Origin: Thermococcus sp.
GTDB taxonomy: Archaea; Methanobacteriota_B; Thermococci; Thermococcales; Thermococcaceae
DNA length: 64,000 nt
NCBI RefSeq assembly: GCF_017656495.1
Contig: NZ_JACDNS010000004.1
Coordinates: 62,001-126,000, forward strand
Direction: 5' to 3'
Notes under the pieces: generated by a model
Databases searched by the model: none
The model's input: the letters and a program-made list of their open reading frames with translations, nothing else
Told to the model about the DNA's origin: nothing
Part shown: one piece after another, positions 33,851-43,572 of the stretch
How positions within the stretch are numbered: position 1 is the stretch's first letter
Layout: each line of letters opens with the position of its first letter
Position numbers and translations under genes: made by a program

Positions 33851-34519
33851 GTGGAATTTGAGACGATTAGCGTTGATGATGAGAGAGCTAAGGAGCTTGC
33901 TCAAATATTGATGAATGAGAAATCACTGGCTATTCTGAGGCTTCTTCAAGAGAAAACGCTCTCACTTTCTGAGATTGCTCGAGAGTTGGATCTTCCTCTC
34001 TCAACAGTCTCATATCACATTGATAAGATGGTCAAAGTAGGATTAGTGGAGGTTGTAGGTAAAAAATATGGAAAAAGATTACAAGAAGTTAAACTTTACC
34101 GTGCATCTCCAAAGCCAATACTCCTTCTCCCAAGGAGAATATCTGTAAAGGATAGAATATTGAGAACTTTTGAGAAAATTCAGGTTATCAGCTTGAGTAT
34201 CGCAGGTTTAATTGCTTATGGAGTTTATAATTTGTCAAAAGTAGTGCTTACTCCTGCTGGACAAGCTCCAAAAGTCATGAAAGAGGAGCTCGTTAGGAAT
34301 CTCACTCAAACTGCAGTTGAAAATGCCACTCAAGTAATGACGATAGAAAGAGTTCCTGAAGCCACAACCACAACAACCACCGTGACTTCTACCACTGTAC
34401 CAACACTCCAGAAGGCCGTAACTCCGCAGTTGGCTTATCTTCCCTACATAATTGGGATTATAACGTTTGTAATCCTTTTCTTAGCGTTTACACACTGGTT
34501 TGCAAGGAGAAACCTCTAA
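33851..34519 (+). CDS. Membrane-bound winged-helix regulator
   Basis: A 222-residue protein. An N-terminal ArsR-type winged helix (about 10-90; LSEIARELDLPLSTVSYHIDKM) is followed by a transmembrane helix (about 109-130), a roughly 60-residue outside segment with a Thr-rich stretch (171-185) and sequons, then a second helix (about 195-215) and a short basic tail. This architecture fits a one-component transmembrane transcription regulator sensing an external signal. GTG start behind GGTGAAG. Target genes unknown. Confidence 0.78.
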   Translation: MEFETISVDDERAKELAQILMNEKSLAILRLLQEKTLSLSEIARELDLPLSTVSYHIDKMVKVGLVEVVGKKYGKRLQEVKLYRASPKPILLLPRRISVKDRILRTFEKIQVISLSIAGLIAYGVYNLSKVVLTPAGQAPKVMKEELVRNLTQTAVENATQVMTIERVPEATTTTTTVTSTTVPTLQKAVTPQLAYLPYIIGIITFVILFLAFTHWFARRNL

Positions 34520-34576
34520 TCCCAAAACATTTTTAAGTTTCTTCTCATATCTCCACATGAATAGGAGGGAATAGCA

Positions 34577-35116
34577 ATGATGCCAAAAATAACTGTGGAA
34601 CAAGTGCTTAAGAGAAGGGCAGTGGTTGTTGGGCCAGATGATACAATTGATAAAGTTGCCAAGATATTGGCTAAAAATAAAGTTAGCAGTGCAGTTGTCG
34701 TTGAGAATGAAGAAATAGTGGGCATAGTAACTGACAGAGATATTTTGGATAAGGTTGTCGCTAAAGGAAAGAGCCCCAAAGAGGTTAAAGTCAAGGAAAT
34801 AATGACTAAAAATCCAGTTAGGATTGAATACGACTATGATATCCAGGATGCAATTGAGCTCATGATGGACAAGGGAGTTAGAAGAATCCTCATTACAAAA
34901 TTAGGCAGGCCCATAGGGTTTGTAACTGCAGCTGACTTGCTTGCAGCATTGGCAGCATATAATAGCGAGGAAAAAGAAGCAGAAGAGATGGAAACTGAGA
35001 CTGAAGTCTATGGAATCTGCGAGGTGTGTGGACAATACGGGCCTTTATACAAGGTTTACATTGGCGGGCAAGAGAAGTGGGTCTGTGAGAACTGTAAAGA
35101 TTCAATGGAACAGTAG
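34577..35116 (+). CDS. CBS-domain pair protein with C-terminal zinc-ribbon-like motif
   Basis: A 179-residue protein with two CBS motifs (about 8-60 and 75-125; [20 protein letters not shown]) that typically bind adenosine nucleotides. An acidic linker leads to a C-terminal C-x2-C ... C-x2-C ribbon ([15 protein letters not shown]). GGAGGG lies upstream of the ATG. A regulatory or energy-sensing role is likely by family; the partner is unknown. Confidence 0.85.
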   Translation: MMPKITVEQVLKRRAVVVGPDDTIDKVAKILAKNKVSSAVVVENEEIVGIVTDRDILDKVVAKGKSPKEVKVKEIMTKNPVRIEYDYDIQDAIELMMDKGVRRILITKLGRPIGFVTAADLLAALAAYNSEEKEAEEMETETEVYGICEVCGQYGPLYKVYIGGQEKWVCENCKDSMEQ

Positions 35117-35240
35117 ATTTCTAATTACTGCTTTTAAATTCTCTTTTAGGTTAGTGGGTTTCTTGCATCTTCTTGAGTCACTTGCCTTTAAGCCAAACTT
35201 TAAAAACTTCTCTTGTTTACCCAAATTTAGGGGTGAGATT

Positions 35241-35840
35241 ATGGAAAAGAAAACTGGAACCACAACTGTCGGAATTAAAGTTAAGGAAGGTGTTGTTTTA
35301 GCAGCTGATACTCAAGCTTCACTTGAGCACATGATTGAGACGCTCAACATCAGGAAAATCCTCCCAATCACAGATAAAATTGCAATAACAACTGCGGGGA
35401 GCGTTGGAGATGTTCAGATGCTTGCGAGAATGCTTGAGGCAGAGGCTCGTTATTATCAGTTCACATGGGGAAGGCCAATGACTGCAAAAGCAATGGCAAA
35501 TCTCTTGAGCAATATCTTGAATGAAAATAAATGGTTCCCTTATCTTGTGCAGATAATTATCGGTGGATACGTTGAGGAGCCAACTCTAGCAAATCTCGAC
35601 CCACTTGGGGGCTTAATATTTGATGACTACACAGCAACGGGTTCAGGTTCACCTTTTGCAATAGCCATTCTTGAAGAAGGGTATAAGAAGGATATGAGCA
35701 TTGAAGAGGCAAGAGAATTGGCAATTAGAGCTGTCAGAACAGCTGGTAAGAGAGACGTTTACACTGGAGATAGGAAAATCCAAGTGGTTGTAATTACAAA
35801 AGACGGTATGAGAGAGGAGTTTGTGGAGTTCAAAGAATAA
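35241..35840 (+). CDS. psmB: Proteasome subunit beta
   Basis: A 199-residue 20S proteasome beta subunit. The short propeptide MEKKTG is removed before Thr7 ([20 protein letters not shown]), the N-terminal nucleophile. Lys and Asp of the active site and the [13 protein letters not shown] segment are present. Together with alpha subunits it forms the degradative core. The ATG at 35241 follows GGGGTGAG; a longer frame running upstream into the CBS gene region is not used. Confidence 0.95.
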   Translation: MEKKTGTTTVGIKVKEGVVLAADTQASLEHMIETLNIRKILPITDKIAITTAGSVGDVQMLARMLEAEARYYQFTWGRPMTAKAMANLLSNILNENKWFPYLVQIIIGGYVEEPTLANLDPLGGLIFDDYTATGSGSPFAIAILEEGYKKDMSIEEARELAIRAVRTAGKRDVYTGDRKIQVVVITKDGMREEFVEFKE

Positions 35841-35857
35841 AGATAAAACAAAAGCAC

Positions 35858-37483
35858 TTAGCCGAGTGCTTCTTTGATTTCCTCTTTCAATCCCATTTTT
35901 CCTGCTAGGAACAACCTTTTGTCCATTTCTTTTAGCACTGGACTTACTTTAGGTTCAAATTCCATTTTTGCCAAGATGTCTTTTTCTACATCCACACTCG
36001 GGGCAACTTCCTCAAGGATTAATCCCTCTTTTGTAAGCCTAAACACAGCCCTTTCTGTTACATATATAACTTTCTGACCCCTTTCTAAGCCAACTTTACC
36101 ATTGTAAACTATCTTGTAAACTTGATTTACGAATTTGATAATGCTGCCATCTTTAATAATTTTCAGTTGTCCATCTTCAACTCTGATATCTCTCTTTCCT
36201 GCAGTAAATCCTCCAGCAAAGATTATCCTTGGAGAGCCAAATGATATCACTGGAAAACCTCCAGGTCCGGGTAATCTACCTGGCAAGATTGAAGGATTGA
36301 CATTTCCATACTGGTCCACTTGCATGAATCCTAAGCTCGCAGCATCAATAACGCCACCTTCATAATTGGCAAACTGGTCTGCCATGGAGATTATTGCAAA
36401 TGGTCCTATTGATGCTCCAAAATCTGGCCCACCCAGTGCGACACCTCCAAAAGGCCCTGATTCGACTGTAGTGAAGAGATAATCTTGAACACCTTCTTCA
36501 GTTGCAATTGCGGCTACTTCTGATGGGACGCCAATTCCTAAGTTGACTAAGATTGGTCTACCAAGCTTTTTGATAATCTCAACCATCTCAAGCAGGATTC
36601 TTCTTGCAATGACTTTTCGGATATTTAGTGGGATCTCTGGAACTCTTGGTTTAGCTGGAGGGATAATCTCACCGGAAATTCTTGGGTCATACTGAATGTT
36701 TGCACTCTGCTTGTGGTATTCTTTTGGAGCGATGACTACATAATCCACTAAAGGTGCTGGAACTTTCACATCTTGAGGGTGAAGAGAGCCAAATCTTGCA
36801 ATCCTTTCAACTTGGGCTATTACAATTCCCGGATTTGGTAGAGATTTAGCAGCCTGAGCCATATTCAAAATGTCTGTAAATGCTCCTTCTCTCTCTGTTG
36901 TTATGTTCCCAATCTCATCGCTCGTTGTTCCTCTTATGAATGTAACATTTGGCTTCGGAGCGGTGTATAGGAGATATTCATCTCCGTTAATTTCGATCGG
37001 CTGAACTTTACATCTCTTCTTTTCTTTTGCGAGGTCATTTAAATACCCGGCGTCTTGTCTTCCATCAAGAAACGTCCCTATTCCAACTTTCGTTATAACT
37101 CCTGGAAAACCTCTCGCAACTTCTCTGAAAAACCATGAAGCCGTTCCAATTGACCATGTATACCCCTCGATTCTGTTTTCTTGAATCAGCTTTTGCAGAT
37201 AGGGAGACCAGCCTGGATATGTAACAAGTATTCCTGAGAGGAAATCTTGATCTGGATCATTGTAGAGTTCTTCCATTATCCTGTCGAGAACACCATTGGG
37301 GGCTGTTGGAATTGGATTGACTTCCAAGAAAATATTCTTCGGATGTCCTGTTTCTTTGTAGTGCTCGAACAGTTTGAGGATCAGATACTCTGGGGCTATA
37401 AGCAGATTAAAGCCTGAAACAGCTATCACTGAATTGTCTGGAATTTCATCAATTGCCTCATTTACATCCACAATCCTTCCCAT
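35858..37483 (-). CDS. Family I CoA-transferase (YdiF/acetate-propionate type), fused subunits
   Basis: A 541-residue protein with alpha- and beta-like halves in one chain. The catalytic Glu is in FTTVESGPFGG; LGIGVPSEVA and GGFTAG precede the C-terminus. These enzymes exchange CoA between short-chain acyl donors and acceptors through a glutamyl-CoA intermediate. The true acyl substrates are unknown. Convergent with psmB; GGTG lies upstream of the start. Confidence 0.87.
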   Translation of the reverse strand: MGRIVDVNEAIDEIPDNSVIAVSGFNLLIAPEYLILKLFEHYKETGHPKNIFLEVNPIPTAPNGVLDRIMEELYNDPDQDFLSGILVTYPGWSPYLQKLIQENRIEGYTWSIGTASWFFREVARGFPGVITKVGIGTFLDGRQDAGYLNDLAKEKKRCKVQPIEINGDEYLLYTAPKPNVTFIRGTTSDEIGNITTEREGAFTDILNMAQAAKSLPNPGIVIAQVERIARFGSLHPQDVKVPAPLVDYVVIAPKEYHKQSANIQYDPRISGEIIPPAKPRVPEIPLNIRKVIARRILLEMVEIIKKLGRPILVNLGIGVPSEVAAIATEEGVQDYLFTTVESGPFGGVALGGPDFGASIGPFAIISMADQFANYEGGVIDAASLGFMQVDQYGNVNPSILPGRLPGPGGFPVISFGSPRIIFAGGFTAGKRDIRVEDGQLKIIKDGSIIKFVNQVYKIVYNGKVGLERGQKVIYVTERAVFRLTKEGLILEEVAPSVDVEKDILAKMEFEPKVSPVLKEMDKRLFLAGKMGLKEEIKEALG

Positions 37484-37544
37484 GTAACGACACCAAATGG
37501 ATTATAAGAGTATTCCACTAAATAACCTTTCGAAGGTGAGTGAT

Positions 37545-38663
37545 GTGAAAAAGAAATCTGGGTTAATAGCATTGACATTAATTGTCATTCTTATTGCATC
37601 ATTTTATCAAATCAGAGTTGGTTCAATAGATGAGAGGGCAAAACAAGTACTCCAGAAGGTTCAAGAGATTGAGGGTGAAGTTCAGGAGATTAGAAATCTC
37701 ACATTCAAAGAATCGCCTAAAATAATTGTGATTACAAGGCAAGAAGCTTTAGAAAAATGGGGCCCTTCGAAGGAAGATATATATGAGCTCAGAATGTGGG
37801 AAGCAATCTATAAGATGACCTTTCTTGTTCCTCCTAGCTATAATTTAACAAAAGAGAAAAAAGAGCAAACAGCCTCATGGATTGCTGCAACCATAGGGAA
37901 TAAAGTCTATATCATTGAGGAAAACTTCTTGGAAAGTGGAGAAACTGCTTATAGAGTTGTTGCTCATGAGCTAACTCATGTTTTGCAGAAGCAGAATTTT
38001 AATGCTCCTTATTCTGGGCCAACTCTGGATTCAACCCTCGCTATAAGGGCCTTGGTCGAAGGAGATGCCGACTTAGTCGCTGATTTGTACTGCAAAAGGC
38101 ACCACTTTCTAATAGAAAAGATAACAGCTCTATACCTTGAAAACCCTGTTTGGAGCTTGAACGCTTTTCCTTATGTTTTTGGCGATAAATTTGTGCAGTA
38201 TCTCTACGAGAAAGGTGGTTGGGGTTTGGTTAATGGGGCTTACTCAAAGTTACCAGTCACAACTCAGCAAGTAATGAACCCAGAAATGTATCTGAGCTAT
38301 ACATTGCCAGAAAATGTGAGTTTAAGTGTTAGAAATGGTGAGGTAATCCATGAAGACACAATGGGGGAATTTTATGTCTATTTGCTCTTACTTGTTCACA
38401 ATTATGAGGAAAAAGAAGCAAAGAAAATCGCAGATGGATGGAGGGGAGATAAGTTAATTTTGGCTCAAAATTCTACAAGCTTAATCTTAGCTTGGAAAAC
38501 TGCTTGGAAAGATGAGAGCAGTGCTAAGGAGTTCTATAATGCACTCAAGACAATCGGAGATAACTACGTTAAGGCACATCCAGAATTTGAGTTATCGTTT
38601 ACAATTAAGCAAGAAGGAAGATATGTTATTTTTACAGCGGTTAGGAGGCTGAAGAATGCTTAG
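37545..38663 (+). CDS. Membrane-anchored zinc metalloprotease-like protein (HExxH)
   Basis: About 372 residues: an N-terminal membrane anchor (about 5-25) and a large outside domain with the zinc motif VVAHELTHVLQ and, about 35 residues later, EGDAD, whose Glu could be the third ligand. The GTG at 37545 follows AAGGTGAG and gives a classical signal-anchor; an upstream ATG at 37497 adds 16 residues without a ribosome binding site. It overlaps thrC by eight bases. The substrate is unknown. Confidence 0.75.
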   Translation: MKKKSGLIALTLIVILIASFYQIRVGSIDERAKQVLQKVQEIEGEVQEIRNLTFKESPKIIVITRQEALEKWGPSKEDIYELRMWEAIYKMTFLVPPSYNLTKEKKEQTASWIAATIGNKVYIIEENFLESGETAYRVVAHELTHVLQKQNFNAPYSGPTLDSTLAIRALVEGDADLVADLYCKRHHFLIEKITALYLENPVWSLNAFPYVFGDKFVQYLYEKGGWGLVNGAYSKLPVTTQQVMNPEMYLSYTLPENVSLSVRNGEVIHEDTMGEFYVYLLLLVHNYEEKEAKKIADGWRGDKLILAQNSTSLILAWKTAWKDESSAKEFYNALKTIGDNYVKAHPEFELSFTIKQEGRYVIFTAVRRLKNA

Positions 38664-39804
38664 ATGTACAGCTTGTGGTAGAGAATATTCTTTGAGAAAG
38701 CCATATCAGAGGTGTGAATGTGGAGAGCCTTTAGAGCTTGAGCTTTTTGAAGGCTTTGCTGGAATCGGGAAAAGTGTTTGGGAGCGCTTTGTTCAGTTCT
38801 TTCCTTTTGAACTTGACTTAGATTTAAGCCTGGGGGAGGGGGATACCCCACTTATAAGAGCTAGGAGACTCTCAAAAAAGCTTGGAGTTCAGCTTTATTT
38901 AAAAAACGAAACTGTTAATCCGACTTGGAGCTTTAAGGATAGAGGAACGTTTTTAGGAATCCATAGGGCTTTACAGCTAGGCTTTGACAAAGTTGGAACT
39001 GTTTCAACGGGCAATATGGCTGCAAGTGTTGCAGCTTATGCATCGAGAGCAGGGCTGAAAGCTTACATTCTCGTCTCTCCAAACATAGCAGAGGAAAAGC
39101 TCAAGCAGATTGCTGTTTATGGAGCTGAAGTTATAAAAGTTAGAGGTGATTATGGAAAACTCTACTATGAAAGCCTTAAGCTTGGACAAAAACTTGGCAT
39201 TTACTTCATAAATTCTGACGATCCATTCCGCATAGAGGGATATAAGAGTATAAGCTTTGAGATTGTTGAGGAGATAATGCCAGACTATGTCATAGTTCCA
39301 ACAAGCTCTGGTGGACTGATTAGAGGAATCATAAAGGGTTTCCTTGAGCTCAAAAAGAGTGAGCTTATTGATAGGCTGCCTACATTTGTTTGTGTCCAAG
39401 CTGAAGGCTGCTCACCGATTTACAGAGCCTTTGTTGAAGGGAGAGAGAAAATTGAAAGATTTGAAAATCCACACACAATAGCGCATGCTATTGAAAATCC
39501 ATATCCGCCGAGCGGGAATGCTGTATTGAGGCTTTTGAAAAAACTTAATGGTATTTGTATCGCTGTCAGTGATGAGGAAATTCTTGAAGCCCAGAGAACG
39601 CTTGCCCAAGAGGCCGTATTTGTTCAACCAGCTTCTGCAACAGGTATAGCAGCTGTGAAAAAGCTCAGAGAAGAAGGCAGAATCAAGGAAGACGAAAAGA
39701 TTGTGAGCATACTAACGGGAGCTGGACTCAAAACACTGCATCAGTTGGGAAGATTTGACGTTAAAGAATTTGAAATGGAAAAGCTGAAAGATTGTTTGGT
39801 ATGA
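38656..39804 (+). CDS. thrC: Threonine synthase
   Basis: A 382-residue PLP enzyme. An N-terminal zinc-ribbon-like segment (RCTACGREY, RCECG) is followed by a fold-type II PLP domain with Lys94 in NPTWSFKDRGTF, STGNMAASVAAYA and PTSSGGLIRG. It converts O-phosphohomoserine to threonine. A few related proteins with this layout act on other substrates, but threonine synthase is the best fit. The start overlaps the upstream metalloprotease gene. Confidence 0.88.
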   Translation: MLRCTACGREYSLRKPYQRCECGEPLELELFEGFAGIGKSVWERFVQFFPFELDLDLSLGEGDTPLIRARRLSKKLGVQLYLKNETVNPTWSFKDRGTFLGIHRALQLGFDKVGTVSTGNMAASVAAYASRAGLKAYILVSPNIAEEKLKQIAVYGAEVIKVRGDYGKLYYESLKLGQKLGIYFINSDDPFRIEGYKSISFEIVEEIMPDYVIVPTSSGGLIRGIIKGFLELKKSELIDRLPTFVCVQAEGCSPIYRAFVEGREKIERFENPHTIAHAIENPYPPSGNAVLRLLKKLNGICIAVSDEEILEAQRTLAQEAVFVQPASATGIAAVKKLREEGRIKEDEKIVSILTGAGLKTLHQLGRFDVKEFEMEKLKDCLV

Positions 39805-39843
39805 GCGGTCAAAAAGAATATTGAGTACCAAGGAGGGGTAGCT

Positions 39844-40593
39844 ATGAGAAAAATTGGCACCATTTTGATTATAGCAATGTTGCTTGTTGTCTTCTCTGCG
39901 GGATGCACGGATGAACCGAATCCAAAGGCTGATCTTATGGAACTTAATTCTGCAGATAGCTTAACAACAAGTTTTTCAATCAAAATGTTTGATCCCAACA
40001 GTGCTGGAGTTTACGACATGGTTGATATGTGGGTTAGCGTTGAGTCTAAAAACGGTAAGATCGTCAGGGAGGCGATAAACTTTACAGTCTCTCTGATAAC
40101 GGAAACCCACGGTTATGTGTACTTTGAGAACGAGAGTAACTTTAGAGGCTACTTTGCAATCGATGATCCAAAAAATGCAATCCTATATACTTCTGAAAAA
40201 GAGTTCATGAACAAAGTTGGTACATTTGTGACACTCACAGTTCCAAGGGACAATCAAGGATGGATAATCAACAACGACATCCTCGAAAAGCTCACGTTCA
40301 GGAAAACCGGAGAAAACGAGTACACTGCAATAATGAACGTCACAAATAGGGAAGATCTTTCAAAAATTATGGGGGCTGAGGTTACAGAGGAAGACATGAA
40401 GAAACTCGAAAGCTTTCAATATAAGGTTGAGGTTGTCTACAAGGAGGGTAAACTTGACACTGTGAGGCATTATCTCATCTTTAAGGCTCCAAACATTGAA
40501 AAGCCTTTGATGTATATAATCACCTACAGTGGACTGAAAAAGGGCTTTATGAAGCCGGAGTGGGTTGATAAAATGATGAGCTCTGGGGAGTGA
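39844..40593 (+). CDS. Predicted lipoprotein
   Basis: A 249-residue protein with an N-terminal lipobox (LLVVFSAGC, Cys at about 21) followed by a beta-rich outside domain with sequons. GGAGGGG precedes the ATG. Resembles Thermococcales lipoproteins of unknown function; no ligand-binding family identified. Confidence 0.72.
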   Translation: MRKIGTILIIAMLLVVFSAGCTDEPNPKADLMELNSADSLTTSFSIKMFDPNSAGVYDMVDMWVSVESKNGKIVREAINFTVSLITETHGYVYFENESNFRGYFAIDDPKNAILYTSEKEFMNKVGTFVTLTVPRDNQGWIINNDILEKLTFRKTGENEYTAIMNVTNREDLSKIMGAEVTEEDMKKLESFQYKVEVVYKEGKLDTVRHYLIFKAPNIEKPLMYIITYSGLKKGFMKPEWVDKMMSSGE

Positions 40594-40608
40594 TGCATAA
40601 GTTAACAC

Positions 40609-41064
40609 TTATAGAACATCAAAGCTAATCTCGAGCAACTCTTTGCTCTTTCTAAATCTCACCTTCTTGATTTTTATCTCTCCAACTTCTCCCGTTGTTT
40701 TTGTGTGCTGTTTGTTGCATGCATTTACGTTCCAATCCTCAATAACCACGACCTTCAGAGTCTTAATCTCTGGAGGAATTGGAAATAAATCATACATATC
40801 TTCACCAAATCTCCTTTCAGCTTCTTCTCTTGGCAGTTCATACACATGAATGGGAGCGTTCTCATTAACTTTTTCATTTGCTAACCTTTCGATTTCAGCA
40901 ATCTCTTCGAGAGTAGGTTTTCTGCCAAATTTAACTGTTAGCCTTCCGTGATTTCCACTAACGTAAACGCTTGCAGTCCATTTTGCTTGCTCTCCTAATA
41001 CTTTAACAACTGCACCTTTAACAATATGGAGGGCAGTATGGGTTTTGACCTCAATCTCATTCAT
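40609..41064 (-). CDS. alaX: Alanyl-tRNA editing protein AlaX-S
   Basis: A 150-residue stand-alone editing domain with zinc ligands HTALH (HxxxH) and ACNKQH (CxxxH), the length of the short AlaX class (P. horikoshii PH0108 type). It hydrolyses mischarged Ser-tRNA(Ala) and Gly-tRNA(Ala). The ATG at 41064 is preferred to an in-frame start 12 bases upstream. Convergent with the lipoprotein gene. Confidence 0.9.
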   Translation of the reverse strand: MNEIEVKTHTALHIVKGAVVKVLGEQAKWTASVYVSGNHGRLTVKFGRKPTLEEIAEIERLANEKVNENAPIHVYELPREEAERRFGEDMYDLFPIPPEIKTLKVVVIEDWNVNACNKQHTKTTGEVGEIKIKKVRFRKSKELLEISFDVL

Positions 41065-41276
41065 CAGAGATCCCAAAAATTAGAGAATTTTTAAAATTAT
41101 TAAGTTTGCTGGTAATTGTAAATCAAAGATTGCCACTTGATTTTCGAAGCTTCTTCCAATTTAAAAATGCACATCCAAAGAATTTTTGTCAATTTCTTTC
41201 ATTATTCAACGAAAATGGTTATAAATGCCAAAATTGATACCTTTTTGCCGATATGGAATATTTTGAGGTGATTGAA

Positions 41277-42629
41277 ATGGCTGAGAAGAAAAGGAGAAGA
41301 GTTATTATTCTGGGAGCTGCTGGAAGAGATTTCCACAACTTCAACGTCTTCTTTAGGAACAACCCTGATTATGAAGTCGTTGCATTTACAGCCACTCAGA
41401 TTCCAGATATTGAGGGTAGAATTTACCCACCAGAATTAGCCGGCCCACTTTATCCAAATGGAATTCCAATCTGGAGCGAGGATGATTTAGAGAAAATCAT
41501 CAAAGAGCACAACATTGATATTGCAGTCTTCGCTTACTCTGACGTATCACATGAACACGTTATGCACTTAGCATCAAGGGTTCATGCTGCTGGAGCTGAT
41601 TTCTGGCTTCTTGGACCTAAGAGCACAATGCTCAAGTCAAGCAAACCAGTTATAGCTGTTACAGCTGTCAGAACTGGTTCAGGAAAGAGCCAGACATCAA
41701 GAAAAGTTGCCAAGATTTTGAAGGATCTTGGATACAAGGTTGCTGTCATAAGACACCCAATGCCCTATGGTGACTTGAGGAAGCAAGTTGTCCAGAGATT
41801 TGCAACCTATGAAGACCTCGACAAGTACGAATGTACAATCGAGGAGAGAGAGGAGTATGAGCCACACATTGATTATGGTCACGTAGTTTATGCTGGTGTT
41901 GACTACGAGAAGATTCTTAAAGAGGCAGAGAAAGAGGCTGACATAATCCTCTGGGATGGAGGAAACAATGACTTCCCGTTCTATGAGCCAGATCTCTGGA
42001 TTGTTGTAGCGGACCCACACAGACCCGGACACGAGCTCAAGTACCACCCAGGTGAGACCAACTTCAGGGCTGCCGATGTTATAATCATTAACAAGATTGA
42101 GACTGCATATCCGGAGAATGTGCAGAAAGTTAGAGAGAACATCGAGAAAGTCAATCCAAACGCTATTGTTATTGAGGCAGCCTCCCCAATCTTCGTTGAC
42201 AAGCCAGAATTAATTAAGGGCAAGAGAGTTCTTGTTGTTGAAGACGGTCCAACACTCACACACGGTGGCATGAAGTACGGTGCCGGTTATGTTGCTGCCA
42301 AGAAGTTTGGAGCTAAGGAAATCATTGACCCAAGACCATATGCAGTTGGTTCAATAGTTGAAACCTACAAGAAGTACCCACACTTAGATGTTATCCTCCC
42401 AGCAATGGGTTACAGTCCAAAGCAGATAAAGGAGCTTGAAGAAACTATCAACAGAGCAGATGCTGACGTCGTCGTCATTGGAACACCAATTGACTTGAGA
42501 AGAATCCTCAACATCAACAAGCCAGCTGTTCGTGTTAGATATGAGCTCGAGGAAATTGGACAGCCAAAGCTCTACGACATCCTCAAGGACTTCGTCGAGA
42601 AGTGTGAGAAGCTTAAGAAGAAGGAGTGA
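41277..42629 (+). CDS. Cyclic 2,3-diphosphoglycerate synthetase family protein
   Basis: A 450-residue P-loop protein (VRTGSGKSQTSRKVAK) with the family's N-terminal Rossmann-like domain (RRVIILGAAGRDFHNFN) and C-terminal segments (GPTLTHGGMKYGAGYVAA). Methanogen homologues make the thermoprotectant cyclic 2,3-diphosphoglycerate. Thermococcales have close homologues but their product is not established, so the name gives the family rather than a proven activity. The start is the ATG at 41277 behind GAGGTGATT. Confidence 0.8.
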   Translation: MAEKKRRRVIILGAAGRDFHNFNVFFRNNPDYEVVAFTATQIPDIEGRIYPPELAGPLYPNGIPIWSEDDLEKIIKEHNIDIAVFAYSDVSHEHVMHLASRVHAAGADFWLLGPKSTMLKSSKPVIAVTAVRTGSGKSQTSRKVAKILKDLGYKVAVIRHPMPYGDLRKQVVQRFATYEDLDKYECTIEEREEYEPHIDYGHVVYAGVDYEKILKEAEKEADIILWDGGNNDFPFYEPDLWIVVADPHRPGHELKYHPGETNFRAADVIIINKIETAYPENVQKVRENIEKVNPNAIVIEAASPIFVDKPELIKGKRVLVVEDGPTLTHGGMKYGAGYVAAKKFGAKEIIDPRPYAVGSIVETYKKYPHLDVILPAMGYSPKQIKELEETINRADADVVVIGTPIDLRRILNINKPAVRVRYELEEIGQPKLYDILKDFVEKCEKLKKKE

Positions 42630-42720
42630 CTTCCTTTAGTCTTTTTCACTTTTCTAAATTCATTTTTATGCAGTTGAGTTTTTATACCTTATTATGTAAT
42701 TATTATCTGGTGGTGCAGTT

Positions 42721-43572
42721 ATGAAACCTATAATAGGCATTGTTGCTCAGTTTGACTGGGAAACTGGTGCTCTGACAATAAATGATATGTACGTTAAAAG
42801 AATTAAAAAAGCTGGGGGAATACCCGTAGCAATTCCTCCCCTTGTTGGAATAACGGACGTTCTTGAGGCAATAGATGGTTTGATTTTTCCAGAAGGCCCA
42901 GATATACACCCCAAATACTATGGAGGTGAGCTGACAACAAAAATAAGAAGTTTGGATGTGCAGAGGGATGAATTTGAGCTTACTTTAATCAGAGCAGCTC
43001 TTGAAAAGAACCTCCCTATCTTAGGGATTGGAAGAGGTGCTCAAGCCCTAAACGTTGCTCTTGGAGGTACTCTTTATCAAGATGTCGTTAGTGAAATTCC
43101 AAAGGCAATAAAGCATGACTGGACAAGCGGTGGCAAATTTTTAGTGCATCCCAGCTGCAAAGTCCATGAAGTCAGGATAAAAACTAACTCAATGCTGTTT
43201 GAAATTCTAAAGGAAAAATTAAACATTGAAGGGACAAACGAAGTTTTCATTGGGGTTAATAGTTTCCATCATCAAGCAATTAGAAAGCTGGGTGAAGGTA
43301 TTAAACCCGTTGCCTATGCTGACGATGGGATAATTGAAGGGATTGAAATCCCAGAAAAATTTGCAATTGGTGTTCAGTGGCTCGCTGAATATTTAGACGA
43401 AATGCAGCCTCTATTTGATGCTTTGGTTGAAAAGGCGTTAGAATACAAGAAGAGCAAAATTAAAGAAGAACTAAGAGAGGAAATTAGAAGACAAGAGAGC
43501 GAGACAGGAAAAGCTGCGGAAAAAATAGTTGAGGAAATCATAGAGGAACTAAGTGAGAACCATCGCACGTAG
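42721..43572 (+). CDS. Class I glutamine-amidotransferase-like (peptidase C26) protein lacking catalytic Cys
   Basis: A 283-residue protein of the PuuD/C26 family (GIVAQFDWETGAL, GLIFPEGPDIHPKYYGG, VNSFHHQAI). The nucleophile elbow reads LGIGRGAQ: residue 104 is Gly (codon GGA) where active enzymes have Cys (GICRG). The His of GVQWHPE is also replaced (GVQWLAE, Leu221). A roughly 45-residue charged coiled-coil tail follows. It is probably a pseudoenzyme or binding protein. It overlaps the convergent radical SAM gene by 35 bases. Confidence 0.85.
   Translation: MKPIIGIVAQFDWETGALTINDMYVKRIKKAGGIPVAIPPLVGITDVLEAIDGLIFPEGPDIHPKYYGGELTTKIRSLDVQRDEFELTLIRAALEKNLPILGIGRGAQALNVALGGTLYQDVVSEIPKAIKHDWTSGGKFLVHPSCKVHEVRIKTNSMLFEILKEKLNIEGTNEVFIGVNSFHHQAIRKLGEGIKPVAYADDGIIEGIEIPEKFAIGVQWLAEYLDEMQPLFDALVEKALEYKKSKIKEELREEIRRQESETGKAAEKIVEEIIEELSENHRT

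Noticed and set aside
34941-35240. Long in-frame extension of the proteasome beta gene into the CBS gene region
   Set aside because: The family starts at the short propeptide MEKKTG before Thr, GGGGTGAG lies just before 35241, and the extension overlaps a real gene in another frame.
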